In this document: one piece after another, positions 35,572 through 44,110 of the stretch
Layout: each line of letters opens with the position of its first letter
Position numbering within the stretch: position 1 is the first letter of the stretch
Assembly: GCA_003021175.1 (NCBI GenBank)
Contig: PXQV01000001.1
Location: forward strand, 63,869-127,868
Direction: 5' to 3'
Length of the DNA stretch: 64,000 bases
Source of the DNA: Halobacteriales archaeon QH_7_66_36
GTDB taxonomy: Archaea > Halobacteriota > Halobacteria > Halobacteriales > Haloarculaceae
Notes under the pieces: generated by a model
What the model saw: the letters and a program-made list of their open reading frames with translations, nothing else
What the model was told of the DNA's origin: nothing
Database searches by the model: none
Made by a program: the position numbers and the translations under genes

Positions 35572-36261
35572 ATGTGTGGTCGCTACAGCATCTTCATCTC
35601 GCCCGAGCGGTTGGCCGACCGGTTCGACGTGACCGTCGGCGACGAGTACGCCGCCCACTACAACGCCGCGCCGAGTCAGTCGCTGCCCGTGATCACCAAC
35701 CACGACCCGGACCGCGTCACCCACCAGCAGTGGGGGCTCGTCCCGTCGTGGGCGGACGACGACTTCTCCGGCGTCATCAACGCCCGAGCGGAGACGGTCG
35801 ACGAGAAGCCCGCGTTCGCCGACGCGTACGAACGCCGGCGCTGTCTCGTCCCCGCGGACGGCTACTACGAGTGGACCGACGCCGACGACGGCAAACAGCC
35901 GTACCGGATCACCCGGGCCGACGGCGAGCCGTTCGCGATGGCCGGGCTGTGGGAACGGTGGGAGCCGGAGACGACACAGACGGGATTGGGGCAGTTCGGC
36001 GACGGCGAGAGCGCTGATCCAGACGGGAGCGTGGTGGAGACGTTCACCATCGTCACGACGGAGGCGAACGCGTTCCAGTCGTCGTACCATCACCGGATGC
36101 CGGTCGTGCTCGACCCCGCGGACGAACGCGAGTGGCTCGCCTCGCCGGACCCTGACCTGTTGGCACCGTACGAGGGCGACCTCGACGCGTACCCGGTGTC
36201 GACGCAGGTGAACAGCCCCGCGAACGACGACCCCGCGGTAATCGAAGAAGTCGACGCGTGA
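35572..36261 (+). CDS. SRAP-domain protein (YedK/HMCES family)
   Basis: Shields abasic sites in single-stranded DNA by a covalent thiazolidine link through Cys2. From ATG 35572 it has 229 residues beginning MCGRYSIF, so Cys2 is correctly placed once Met is removed, which fixes the start. Other conserved parts: YNAAPSQSLPVI, VINARAETVDEKPAF with the Asn/Arg/Glu of the active site, GYYEW and HHRMPVVL with the catalytic His. Single gene; role in DNA-damage tolerance is from the family. Confidence 0.94.
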   Translation: MCGRYSIFISPERLADRFDVTVGDEYAAHYNAAPSQSLPVITNHDPDRVTHQQWGLVPSWADDDFSGVINARAETVDEKPAFADAYERRRCLVPADGYYEWTDADDGKQPYRITRADGEPFAMAGLWERWEPETTQTGLGQFGDGESADPDGSVVETFTIVTTEANAFQSSYHHRMPVVLDPADEREWLASPDPDLLAPYEGDLDAYPVSTQVNSPANDDPAVIEEVDA

Positions 36262-36327
36262 CGCCGGCGCGAGCACGCGAGCCGTCGAACCGTCAGCCGT
36301 TTGTAGCGTCGGCTCCCGCCCGCAGGC

Positions 36328-37041
36328 ATGAGTACGAAGTATGCACGCGTCCGCACCGACGATGGGGTCACGACCGGTATTTACGAGGATAGGGTCGTCG
36401 AGACGGACGACAGCACCGTCACGGTCGGCGAAGACGCGGAACTGCTCGCGCCCTGTGAGCCGTCGGCGCTCTACTGTGTCGGGCGCAACTACGGCGAGAC
36501 GGTCGACCAGATGGGCTACGACGTCCCCGACGAGCCGGACTTCTTCATCAAGGGCCCCACGTCGGTGTGCGGGCCGGGCGACGAGATCCCGTATCCGTCC
36601 TTCACGGAGGAGCTCACCTACGCCGGCGAACTCGCGGCCGTCGTCGACGAGCGGTGTCACGCTATCGCCGAATCGGAGGTCGACGACGTGGTGCGCGGCT
36701 ACACCATCATGAACGACCTCGACGCCCTCGACCAGCAGGGCCGCACCGCGCGCAAGGCGTTCGACCGCTCCGGCCCGCTCGGGCCGGTCATCGCGGACGT
36801 GGAGCCGAGCGCGCTCGACGTGCGTACCCGCGTCGGCGGCGAACTCCGGCAGGAGGACAACACGGCGAACATGTTCTTCTCGCCCCGCGAGATCGTGAGC
36901 TACCTCTCCGAGCGGTTCACGTTCACGCCCGGCGACGTGATCGCGTTCGGGAGCCCGGCCAACCCCGGACTCGTCGAACCGGGTGAGGAGGTCGCCATCG
37001 AGTACGAGGGTATCGGTACGCTCTCCAACACGGTCATGTAG
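36328..37041 (+). CDS. Fumarylacetoacetate hydrolase (FAH) family protein
   Basis: A 237-residue metal-dependent hydrolase/decarboxylase/isomerase of the FAH fold. CVGRNYGETVDQMG, FFIKGPTSVCGPG, TYAGELAAVV (metal-ligand Glu), YTIMNDLDALDQQ and ITFG-type IAFGSPANPGLVEPG match the family. Substrates range from acylpyruvates to 2-oxo-enoic acids; sequence alone does not decide. The next gene, an HTH regulator, follows after a TATA box and is probably separate. Confidence 0.9.
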   Translation: MSTKYARVRTDDGVTTGIYEDRVVETDDSTVTVGEDAELLAPCEPSALYCVGRNYGETVDQMGYDVPDEPDFFIKGPTSVCGPGDEIPYPSFTEELTYAGELAAVVDERCHAIAESEVDDVVRGYTIMNDLDALDQQGRTARKAFDRSGPLGPVIADVEPSALDVRTRVGGELRQEDNTANMFFSPREIVSYLSERFTFTPGDVIAFGSPANPGLVEPGEEVAIEYEGIGTLSNTVM

Positions 37042-37086
37042 CCGATACCCGTCGTCTTTTCACGCTCTCGATTCGCGAGAAAACCC

Positions 37087-37091
37087 TTATG
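37087..37091 (+). promoter_or_regulatory. TATA box of the HTH gene
   Basis: TTATG preceded by a purine-rich BRE-like GAGAAAACCC, centred 26 bp before GTG 37115. The spacing fits a leaderless start at 37115 and therefore argues that translation begins there, in a different frame from the rest of the gene. Confidence 0.5.
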
Positions 37092-37114
37092 GGCCATCCA
37101 TCGGTGATTCGATT

Positions 37115-37473
37115 GTGGACGATTCGAGAGCAGCGAAGAGATACTCAACGCCATCGGGGACGAACGCGCGCGTGACCTGCTGGCGGCCGTGGCGACGAAT
37201 CCCCGACCGGCCAAGGAGCTTGCCGACGCGTGTGACATGTCGCTTCCGACCGTCTACCGGCAGTTAGGGCTGTTAGAGGGCTACGACCTCGTGACCGAGC
37301 GGACGAAGGTGGCCGACGACGGCAACTACAGCGTCTACGACTGTAACTTCGATTCGACCGTCATCAAGCTGGACGACGAGGGCGGTTACGACGTGCGGGT
37401 GTACCGCAGCGAGAACGTCCCCGACCGCTTCGCACAGCTCTGGGACGAACTCGCGGGCGAAGAGGAGCAGTGA
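37115..37473 (+). CDS. Winged-helix regulator (ArsR-like), damaged 5' end or internal start
   Basis: From 37135 onward the frame encodes a good winged-helix domain: EEILNAIGDERARDLLAAVA, PRPAKELADACDMSLPTVYR, then a wing and an acidic tail to the TGA ending at 37473. That frame has no ATG, GTG or TTG start after the in-frame TGA at 37105, except the internal GTG at 37189, which would remove helix 1. The promoter-supported GTG at 37115 reads VDDSR in a different frame. One missing base around 37126 would join the two (VDDSESSEEIL...). So either the gene is frameshifted or it starts at 37189 (94 residues). It is followed after 3 bp by a DUF7521-like membrane gene. Confidence 0.7.
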
Positions 37474-37476
37474 CCC

Positions 37477-37779
37477 ATGGTAGAGGTTAGTGTTCCGGGG
37501 CTCGTGCTGGCGCTGTTCCGCCTCGTACTGTTCGGGCTCTCGCTCGGACTCACGGTCATCAGCTACCGGGCGTACAGCGGCAACGGCGGTGAACGTCTCA
37601 AGTTCGCGTTCATCGGTTTCGCGTTCGTCAGCATGGGCGTCGCCGTCTCGAATCTCAACACGCAACTGCTGCTCGCCACGACCGGCGGAGCTGACCGGGA
37701 GTTCGTTCTCCTCCGGATCGCCGGGACGATCCCCTTCTCGGTCGGCTTCGGCACTATCTATCTCTCGCTGTACCGGTGA
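37477..37779 (+). CDS. Small membrane protein (DUF7521-like), partner of the HTH gene
   Basis: A 100-residue protein with three hydrophobic helices (PGLVLALFRLVLFGLSLGLT, FAFIGFAFVSMGVAVSN, FSVGFGTIYLSLY). It begins 3 bp after the HTH stop, so the two are co-transcribed. Pairs of a winged-helix protein followed by such a three-helix membrane protein recur in haloarchaea, which suggests the membrane part modulates the regulator. That function is inferred from arrangement only. It converges on the next gene with no gap. Confidence 0.78.
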   Translation: MVEVSVPGLVLALFRLVLFGLSLGLTVISYRAYSGNGGERLKFAFIGFAFVSMGVAVSNLNTQLLLATTGGADREFVLLRIAGTIPFSVGFGTIYLSLYR

Positions 37780-38037
37780 TCAGCGGCGTGCCGAGACGAC
37801 GAGCAGCGGGCCGACGAACAGCAGTGCCACCCCGAGGAACCGATACTGTACCGGCGCGAGCGAACCGGGCGTGATCATGAAGATCAGCCCGAAGACGACG
37901 GTGTTGAGACCGATGACCTTCAGCGACTTGAGCGGTAGCGCCCCCAGCGTCGAGAGAACGAGCAGCGCCAACAACACCTGTCCGGCGTTGTACTGGAGCA
38001 GGAAGTCGTCGATGACCTGCAGCGGAACGGCAAACAT
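37780..38037 (-). CDS. Small membrane protein of unknown function
   Basis: An 85-residue protein with three likely helices (VLLALLVLSTLGALPLKSL, VIGLNTVVFGLIFMITPG, FLGVALLFVGPLLVVSA), a short N-terminal amphipathic segment and a basic C-terminus (ARR), which should face the cytoplasm. I do not recognise a characterised family. Its stop abuts the stop of the DUF7521-like gene on the other strand. Confidence 0.7.
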   Translation of the reverse strand: MFAVPLQVIDDFLLQYNAGQVLLALLVLSTLGALPLKSLKVIGLNTVVFGLIFMITPGSLAPVQYRFLGVALLFVGPLLVVSARR

Positions 38038-38132
38038 CCTTACCAGAGGGTGACGCCGTTGCTTTCTTAACCTTTCTGTTCCCCACGGCGCGCGCCCAGA
38101 TCGCTTATCCTCACACCGGCCAATCGCCCGGT

Positions 38133-38381
38133 ATGGAGTGGGACCGCACCCACGAGACAGCCGAGAGGATCGAGTGGGAGCGTGCAGGCGGCTACGCCTA
38201 CGTCATCGCCCGAGCGACGGCCGACGGCGAGTGGGCCGTCAGTCTCGACCGACTCGAACAGGCACCAGAGGGGAAGACGTATCGCCACGAGACTGCCCCC
38301 GACCGCGAGACGGCCGTCTCGGTCGCGACGGGATGGCTCGGCGGCGAGGAGGCCGACGGCTCGCACGAGTCGTCACCCTGA
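38133..38381 (+). CDS. Small haloarchaeal protein, Trp-rich beta type
   Basis: An 82-residue soluble acidic protein. ATG 38133 lies just after an AT-rich patch. The strands EWERAGGYAYVIARATADGEW and a helix (RETAVSVATGWLGG) suggest a small alpha-beta domain. It resembles a family of haloarchaeal proteins of the same size and unknown function. The 3' end overlaps the convergent lipoprotein gene by 9 bp. Confidence 0.72.
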   Translation: MEWDRTHETAERIEWERAGGYAYVIARATADGEWAVSLDRLEQAPEGKTYRHETAPDRETAVSVATGWLGGEEADGSHESSP

Positions 38382-38810
38382 GTCGGGGGTCACCGGACTC
38401 CGTCCGGACAATCGGTCGAAGTCGTCGGTCCGTGCCGCGATGCGGTCGAGATACGCCTCGGTCGAGAGATTCCCCGCGGCGTGTGCCCGCGCCCACGATC
38501 CCTCCGCGATCCACGAGGCGGTCCGGGCGTCGTCGGCGTCCGCGATGGCCGTCGCGTCCAGTCGGTGGTCGCCGTCGGGAACGGTCGCCGCGTACGCGAG
38601 CGCGATGTCGCGCGCCTCGCGGCGTACCGCCTCGCTGGTCGTCGCTGTCGTGAGATACTCGATCACCCACGCGTCGGTCGTCTCGGAGAGTGCGCGTATC
38701 TCGACGCGTTCCTCGACGCGAGCGCGGAATCGGTCGGCGGAGGCGCGCCCGGTACAGCCGGCGAGTGCGAGCGTCGCCGCCGCGAGCAGACGACGACGGG
38801 TAGTCCTCAC
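38373..38810 (-). CDS. Tat-type lipoprotein of unknown function
   Basis: A 145-residue exported lipoprotein starting at GTG 38810: VRTTRRRLLAAATLALAGC has a twin-arginine motif and a lipobox. The mature part is helical and Arg/Asp/Ala-rich (SEAVRREARDIALAYAATV, GNLSTEAYLDRIAART). No enzymatic motif is seen. The start codon overlaps the stop of the 49-residue Cys-rich gene (GTGA), so the two are translationally coupled. Its own 3' end overlaps the convergent small gene by 9 bp. Confidence 0.78.
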   Translation of the reverse strand: MRTTRRRLLAAATLALAGCTGRASADRFRARVEERVEIRALSETTDAWVIEYLTTATTSEAVRREARDIALAYAATVPDGDHRLDATAIADADDARTASWIAEGSWARAHAAGNLSTEAYLDRIAARTDDFDRLSGRSPVTPDSG

Positions 38811-38956
38811 GCACTCAGGCCGTCGGAGAGATACGAGACCGCACAGTCGGTGCCACGGAAGACGCTCTCGAAGTCCATGTATTCGTGGTGGTGTTCGACT
38901 TCGATCCACTCCCCCGCTGTCCCGACCTGTGTCCCGCAGCTCGCACACTGAACCAT
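38807..38956 (-). CDS. 49-residue Cys/His-rich mini-protein (DUF7576-like)
   Basis: A very small gene with ATG 38956 and TGA 38809-38807. The product begins MVQCASCGTQVGTAGEWIEV and continues through EHHHEYMDFESVFRGTDCAV. A Cys-x2-Cys knuckle at 4-7, a His cluster and a Cys near residue 38 resemble haloarchaeal zinc-finger micro-proteins. Its codons follow the G+C third-position bias of its neighbours, and the stop overlaps the start of the downstream lipoprotein (GTGA), both signs of a real gene. Function unknown; zinc binding is inferred. Confidence 0.75.
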   Translation of the reverse strand: MVQCASCGTQVGTAGEWIEVEHHHEYMDFESVFRGTDCAVSYLSDGLSA

Positions 38957-39048
38957 CACCCGTGTTTAGTCCCCGACCGCGTGAAGTAGGTTCGGGTCGA
39001 CTGGTGTATCCTTCCCCCTCGGCGTCTAACGACCGATAGGATTACCGC

Positions 39049-39615
39049 GTGACGCGATCCGAGACCCACCCCGTCGGACAGCGCGAGGCAGCGTTGGTGG
39101 AGGCGTCGACGGGCGCCGATGTACCCCCTTCCAGTGACGACTTCGCGCAGAGCAGCCGTCCGCACGTGATCGAACTCTCGCTGGCGATGACGGCAGCCGA
39201 CTGCCGCGAGCGGTGGGCGTCGGACGGCGCGACTCTCCCGGTGTCGCTCGCAGTCGTGGAGATAGGGCCGCGCGCGGGCACAGGCTCAGACGTGGACGAC
39301 GTGCCCGTTGACTGCGTCGCCTCGGCGGATGATCTCACCGGCATCGGTATCGCGCTCACCACCGCGCTCGAATCGTGGGCCAGCGCCGACGAGTTGCTCG
39401 TCCGGTTCGACTCCGTCTCCGTGCTGTTACAGCACGTCGACACGGCGACGGCGTTCCAGTTCCTCCATACGGTCGTCGGTCGACTCCGAGGCGTCGGCGC
39501 CCGCTCGTGGTTCTATCTCGACCCGTCGCTCCACGACGAGCAGACGATAGCGACGATGGCCGCGGCGTTCGACGGTCGGCTGTGCCGCGTCGGGGAGACG
39601 TGGCGTCGCGATTAG
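39049..39615 (+). CDS. Haloarchaeal DUF7504/MEDS-like protein
   Basis: A 188-residue cytoplasmic protein from GTG 39049. The middle and end have a RecA/KaiC-like alpha-beta pattern: VSLAVVEIGPRAG, LTGIGIALTTALESWA, ELLVRFDSVSVLLQHVD, AFQFLHTVVGRLRGVGARSW. It lacks a Walker A. This resembles a large haloarchaeal family (DUF7504/DUF835-like) often found near signalling proteins; the hybrid kinase lies about 2 kb away. No activity is proposed. The end overlaps the alcohol dehydrogenase stop by 4 bp. Confidence 0.75.
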   Translation: MTRSETHPVGQREAALVEASTGADVPPSSDDFAQSSRPHVIELSLAMTAADCRERWASDGATLPVSLAVVEIGPRAGTGSDVDDVPVDCVASADDLTGIGIALTTALESWASADELLVRFDSVSVLLQHVDTATAFQFLHTVVGRLRGVGARSWFYLDPSLHDEQTIATMAAAFDGRLCRVGETWRRD

Positions 39616-40649
39616 AGTTCGACCAGCACCTTCACTGCGTCGCGTTCGTCCATCGCGCGGTACCCCTCCGGCACCCCGTCGAGGTCGACCGTTTTCGTGA
39701 ACACCGGCGCGGGGTCGAGGGTTCCCTGCAGCACGTCGGCCATCAGATCCTCGATGTACTCGCGGACGGGCGCGACGCCGCCGCGGAGCGCGATGTTGTC
39801 GCCGAAGAAGGGGAACGGGTCGACGCCGGCGTCCATGCCGTGAGGGACGCCGACGTAGCCGACGGTGCCGCCCGGGCGCGCGACCCCGACGGCCGTCTCC
39901 ATCGACGACTCCGCGCCGACGCATTCGAGCACGTGGTCGACGCCGCCGTTCGTGCGTTCGTGTACCGCTTCGACGGCCTCCTCACCGCGTGCGCTCACCA
40001 GATCCGTTGCACCGAACTCCTCTGCGATCTCCAGTCGGTCCTCGTGGTGGCCCATAGCGATGATGCGTTCGGCACCCAGTCGCCGGGCCGCGAGCACGCC
40101 ACAGAGGCCGACCGCGCCGTCACCGACGACCGCACACGTGGCACCGGCGTCGACGCCCGCACTGACGGCCGCGTGGTGGCCGGTACACATCACGTCTGTC
40201 AGCGGGAGCAGCGAGCGGAGCGTCTCCGGGTCGTCGGCGTGCCGGTCCGGCACCTTCACCAGTGTGCCGTCCGCCTGCGTACAGCGGACGTACTCGCCCT
40301 GTCCGCCGCCGTTGTCGCCGCCCCAGCCGTCGCCGTTCACACAGGACGTGTGGATACCCTTCCGGCAGAACTCACACTCGCCACAGGAGACGGCGAAGGG
40401 TGCCAACACGCGGTCGCCGGGTTCGACTGAGACGACGTCGTCGCCGACCTCCTCGACGATGCCCATCGGCTCGTGGCCGACCGGCGACGGGGCCTCGCGG
40501 TCGCTCGCGCCGCGGTAGAACCACAGGTCGGAGCCGCAGATTGCGGTGTGCGTGACGCGGACGATAGCGTGGTCGGGGGATTCGATCTCGGGCTTCGGTA
40601 TCTCGTCGACGCGGATGTCGCCGGGACCGTGATAGCGGGCTGCGCGCAT
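39612..40649 (-). CDS. Zinc-dependent alcohol dehydrogenase (MDR superfamily)
   Basis: NAD(P)-dependent alcohol/aldehyde oxidoreductase of 345 residues from ATG 40649. Catalytic-zinc ligands are in ICGSDLWFY and GHEPMGIVEE; three cysteines of a structural-zinc loop are in CGECEFCRKGIHTSC. The Rossmann motif is VVGDGAVGLCGVLAA. The pattern AICGSDLWFYRG places it with zinc alcohol dehydrogenases of the sorbitol/threonine-dehydrogenase type. Substrate unknown. Divergent from the membrane protein at 40749. Confidence 0.92.
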   Translation of the reverse strand: MRAARYHGPGDIRVDEIPKPEIESPDHAIVRVTHTAICGSDLWFYRGASDREAPSPVGHEPMGIVEEVGDDVVSVEPGDRVLAPFAVSCGECEFCRKGIHTSCVNGDGWGGDNGGGQGEYVRCTQADGTLVKVPDRHADDPETLRSLLPLTDVMCTGHHAAVSAGVDAGATCAVVGDGAVGLCGVLAARRLGAERIIAMGHHEDRLEIAEEFGATDLVSARGEEAVEAVHERTNGGVDHVLECVGAESSMETAVGVARPGGTVGYVGVPHGMDAGVDPFPFFGDNIALRGGVAPVREYIEDLMADVLQGTLDPAPVFTKTVDLDGVPEGYRAMDERDAVKVLVEL

Positions 40650-40748
40650 ACCCGCGCTCGGACCGCCCCGCACAAAACACCGACGGATGGGGGCAGAGGC
40701 TCGGCCGACTCCAGTACTGGCTTGGTTGTGGCGGTCGTTCGGCCGGGT

Positions 40749-41219
40749 ATGCAACCCGATATCGCAGGCGTCCCAACGCCCGCACTACGCTTCCCGCTCG
40801 GCCTCGTCGCGGCCGTCGTCGCCACGCTCGCGATGGACATCGTCATGGCCCGGCTTCCGGAGGGGACGACGCCACCGCAGGTCGCCGCCAGCGTTCTCAC
40901 GGAGTCACACCCAGACAGCGCACCCCGGCGGCTCGCGTCGGTCGTCCACTATCTCGCGGGCGGGCTGACCGGCCCGCTGTTCGTCTGGCTGCTGTACGCC
41001 GGCGAGTTCGCCGTCGACGCCCCCCGACTCACGACGACGCTTCTCACCGCCGGGGTTCTGCTCGTCCTGATGTTGGGATTTTTCATCGGCGTCGTGCTCC
41101 CGCGCTCGCGGCTCCGGTCTGACCGGCGCGTCCCGGTCGCCCGCGACTGGGCGCTGTCCGCCGTCACGTATCTCGTCGTGCTGGTGCCGGTCGTCCACGT
41201 CGGGACGGAACTGCTCTGA
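40749..41219 (+). CDS. Four-helix membrane protein of unknown function
   Basis: A 156-residue integral membrane protein from ATG 40749. Likely helices: FPLGLVAAVVATLAMDIVMA, VVHYLAGGLTGPLFVWLLYA, TTTLLTAGVLLVLMLGFFIG and LSAVTYLVVLVPVVHVG. The loop between helices 1 and 2 carries PEGTTPPQVAASVLT. I do not recognise a characterised family. It stands between a divergent alcohol dehydrogenase and a convergent hybrid kinase. Confidence 0.75.
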   Translation: MQPDIAGVPTPALRFPLGLVAAVVATLAMDIVMARLPEGTTPPQVAASVLTESHPDSAPRRLASVVHYLAGGLTGPLFVWLLYAGEFAVDAPRLTTTLLTAGVLLVLMLGFFIGVVLPRSRLRSDRRVPVARDWALSAVTYLVVLVPVVHVGTELL

Positions 41220-41270
41220 CCGGACGAGCGACCCCGGTTTCGGTCTCGTCGGCGAGGCGTTGGCCGACGG

Positions 41271-43988
41271 CTACGCGCGGTTATCGGCCCACGGCGAGGT
41301 CGCGGATGCAGTTTCGACAGCGGTTATCTCGAAGCGCGCGCCGCCGTCCTCGGCGTCCGTCACGCGGACGTCCCACCCGTGTGCTCCCGCTATCTCGCGA
41401 ACGATGGTGAGCCCCAAGCCGGTGCCCTCCTCCTGTGTCGAGTATCCGCGGTCGAACACGCGGTCGCGGTTCTCCTCGGACACGCCGGGGCCGTCATCAG
41501 CGACGTAGAATCCGTCGTCGAACGAGCCGACCGTAATCGTCACCTCGTCGGTCGCGCGTCCCCCCTCCCCCGTCGGGGTCTGTTCGACCGCCTCTGCATC
41601 GGTCACCGGTCCGGCGCCGGGACTGTGTTCCACGGCGTTCCGGAGTAGGTTTTCGAGTAACGCGTTCAGTCGGCTCTCGTCTGCGAGCACCGACTCGTCC
41701 GTCTCGATATCGAGCGTCGCGCCGGCGGTGGCGACGTTGTGCCAGCACCGTCGGGCGGCCTCGTCGAGTGCGACCGGCGTGACCGCGTCGATCTGTTCGC
41801 CGTTGCGGGCGAGCGCGAGCAGGTCGTCGATGAGGGTGTCCATCCGGTCGAGCGCCGACGCCACCCTGTCGAGATCCTCGTCGTCGACTGTCTCGCGGGC
41901 GATGTCGAGTCGCCCGGACGCGACGTTCAACGGGTTCCGGAGGTCGTGGCTCACGATGCTCACGAAGTCGTTGAGTCGCTCGTTGCGCCGTTCGAGTTTC
42001 CGCTTTCGTCGCACTCGCTCGGTCACGTCCCGGATGACGCCGACGGTGCCGATCCACTCGCCGTCTTCGTACCGAGGCGTGACCCGCGACTCACAGGTGA
42101 TCGTCGACCCGTCGGCGGTGTGGAGCGTCCACGTGAACGCACCGGTCGCCCGCTCCTCGTCGGTCCCCTTGCGAAGTTGGCGTTTGACTTCCTCGCGTCC
42201 GGTCTCGATGTCGTCGGCCGCCATGATGAGGTCGACGTGGCTCCCGACGAGCTCCTCGCGCGAGTAGCCGGTGATCTGCTCGGCGGCGTCGTTGACGAAC
42301 GTGAATCGGCCCTCGGTGTCGAGGCTGTACACCATGTCGCCGGCGGTGTTGACCATCCGCTCGTACCGTTCGAGTTCGCGCGCTCGCTCCTTCCGGTCGC
42401 TGATGTCGCGGACGACCCCCGCGACGCCGCGGTACTCGTCGTCTTCGTGTGGCAACAGCGCGATGTTGTCTTCGTACACCGCCTGCTCCCCGTCGGCAGT
42501 TTGAATGGTGATCTCGTACGTCCGGCTGCGCGCGTCCGTCTCGTCGGAGAGCAGACTCCCGACGGCCGCCTCGGCTCGCTCGGCCGATTCCTCGTCCAGC
42601 ATGGACGTGGCCTGTGAGCCGATGGTTTCCTCGTACTCGTAGCCGGTCAGCTCGCCGAACGCCTCGTTCACGAATTCGTATCGGCCGTCGCTGTCGATGA
42701 CGTACACCGGGTCGCCCAGCGCCTCGACGATGGTCTCGTAGCGTTCCAGATTCTGCTCGTAGGCGATCCGGTCCAGCTCCCGCGTCGCGTGGGAAGCGAG
42801 CAGTTCGACCAGTTTCAGGTCGGCCTCATCGAACGCGCCGACCGCCTCGCTGACCGTCTGGAAGACGCCGTGGTCGCCCATCGGGACGGAGACGGCCGAC
42901 CGGTACGGTCCCTGCGGGTTCGCGGCTTCGCACTCCCACACGTCGTCGATCCGGAACGACTCACCGGTCTGGTACGTCTTCCCGACGATACCCTCGTCGA
43001 CGGCCATCCCCGTCGTCCCCGCCTGCGGTACCTCATCGCTCGCCGCCACGACGACGAGTCGACCGTCCCGTTCGAGATTGGTGACGCACATGTTGAGTTC
43101 GAGCACCCGAGCGGCGGCGTCGACGACCCGCTGACAGATCGCTTCCTTGGTGTCACACGACGGAAGTTCCGCCGCGATGGCGTTCAGTTCCTCCAGCGCA
43201 CGTTCCCGTTGCTTGCGGTCGCTGACGTCGCGTGCGAACCCGGCCACCCGAACGACGGTCCCGTCGTCGTTGGTGATAGGCTCTCCGTGGACCCACAGCC
43301 ACCGACCGTACTCCTCCGCCTCGTTGACGCGAAACTCGAGGTCTATCGACTCGCCGGCCGACAGCCGGTCCATCTCCCGTCCGACGCGGTTCCGGTCATC
43401 CGGATGAATTCCGTTCAGGAAGTCCGTCGGATCCGTCTCCAGCGTCTCGGGCGACCGGTTCCAGTGATCCTTGTACGCGTCGTTGACGAAGAGGAGTTCC
43501 GACCAGTCGGCGGTGTACATCCAGAGCACGTCGTTGCTGTTGTGAGCCAGATCGGTCAGGCGGCGTTCCGTCTGCTCGGCGACGCGTTCCGCTCGTTGTT
43601 GGCGCACCGCGTTCGTGATCCGGTTCGCGAGGACGGCGTACTGGTCTGTCTCGCCTTCCTTCTGGAGATAATCCGTGACGCCGGCCGAGATAGCCTCGCT
43701 GGCTATCTCCTCGGTCCCTTTGCCCGTGAACAGGATGAACGGCACGTCGGGGGAGCGCTCGCGAACCGCTTCGAGGAACTCGATGCCGTTCCGGTCCGGC
43801 ATCTGGTAGTCGCTCACGATACAGTCGACCGTGCCCGTGTCGAGACGCGACAGCGCCGACGCCACGTCCGTCACCGATTCGACGCGTAACCGCTCGTCGG
43901 CGCGTTCGAGCTGCGCTGCGGCTATCTCCGCGAACTCCGATTCGTCCTCGGCGTGGAGGACGCTGATACGCCCGGTTTCCTCACCCAT
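41271..43988 (-). CDS. Hybrid histidine kinase: receiver, PAS, GAF, PAS, PAS, kinase
   Basis: A 905-residue soluble sensor kinase; ATG 43988 (MGEETGRISVLHAEDE) chosen to place the receiver domain at the N-terminus. Order: receiver (about 8-125; Asp in DCIVSDYQMPDRNG), PAS (about 145-262), GAF (about 285-420), two PAS domains (about 425-545 and 550-665), then the kinase core with VSHDLRNPLNVA (phospho-accepting His), N-box LLRNAVEHS, DDGPG and GTGLGL. No membrane helix, so it senses a cytoplasmic cue. All catalytic motifs are intact. The output regulator is not adjacent. Confidence 0.94.
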   Translation of the reverse strand: MGEETGRISVLHAEDESEFAEIAAAQLERADERLRVESVTDVASALSRLDTGTVDCIVSDYQMPDRNGIEFLEAVRERSPDVPFILFTGKGTEEIASEAISAGVTDYLQKEGETDQYAVLANRITNAVRQQRAERVAEQTERRLTDLAHNSNDVLWMYTADWSELLFVNDAYKDHWNRSPETLETDPTDFLNGIHPDDRNRVGREMDRLSAGESIDLEFRVNEAEEYGRWLWVHGEPITNDDGTVVRVAGFARDVSDRKQRERALEELNAIAAELPSCDTKEAICQRVVDAAARVLELNMCVTNLERDGRLVVVAASDEVPQAGTTGMAVDEGIVGKTYQTGESFRIDDVWECEAANPQGPYRSAVSVPMGDHGVFQTVSEAVGAFDEADLKLVELLASHATRELDRIAYEQNLERYETIVEALGDPVYVIDSDGRYEFVNEAFGELTGYEYEETIGSQATSMLDEESAERAEAAVGSLLSDETDARSRTYEITIQTADGEQAVYEDNIALLPHEDDEYRGVAGVVRDISDRKERARELERYERMVNTAGDMVYSLDTEGRFTFVNDAAEQITGYSREELVGSHVDLIMAADDIETGREEVKRQLRKGTDEERATGAFTWTLHTADGSTITCESRVTPRYEDGEWIGTVGVIRDVTERVRRKRKLERRNERLNDFVSIVSHDLRNPLNVASGRLDIARETVDDEDLDRVASALDRMDTLIDDLLALARNGEQIDAVTPVALDEAARRCWHNVATAGATLDIETDESVLADESRLNALLENLLRNAVEHSPGAGPVTDAEAVEQTPTGEGGRATDEVTITVGSFDDGFYVADDGPGVSEENRDRVFDRGYSTQEEGTGLGLTIVREIAGAHGWDVRVTDAEDGGARFEITAVETASATSPWADNRA

Positions 43989-44110
43989 TGACCGAAGAAG
44001 AGCATCCGGCCAAATAAGGGATGTGACCGGATTCAAGGTGTGATACCACCGCTACCGGGAGAAGCAGCCGTCGACCCAAGAGTTTCGCCGCCGGGGGTCC
44101 GCATCGAGGT

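Noticed and set aside
39375-40430. Plus-strand frame of 351 codons opposite the alcohol dehydrogenase
   Set aside because: The opposite strand has zinc ligands and a Rossmann motif; this frame is Arg/His/Val-rich without any domain.
42789-43889. Plus-strand frame of 366 codons opposite the hybrid kinase
   Set aside because: Shadow of the receiver/PAS/GAF coding sequence.
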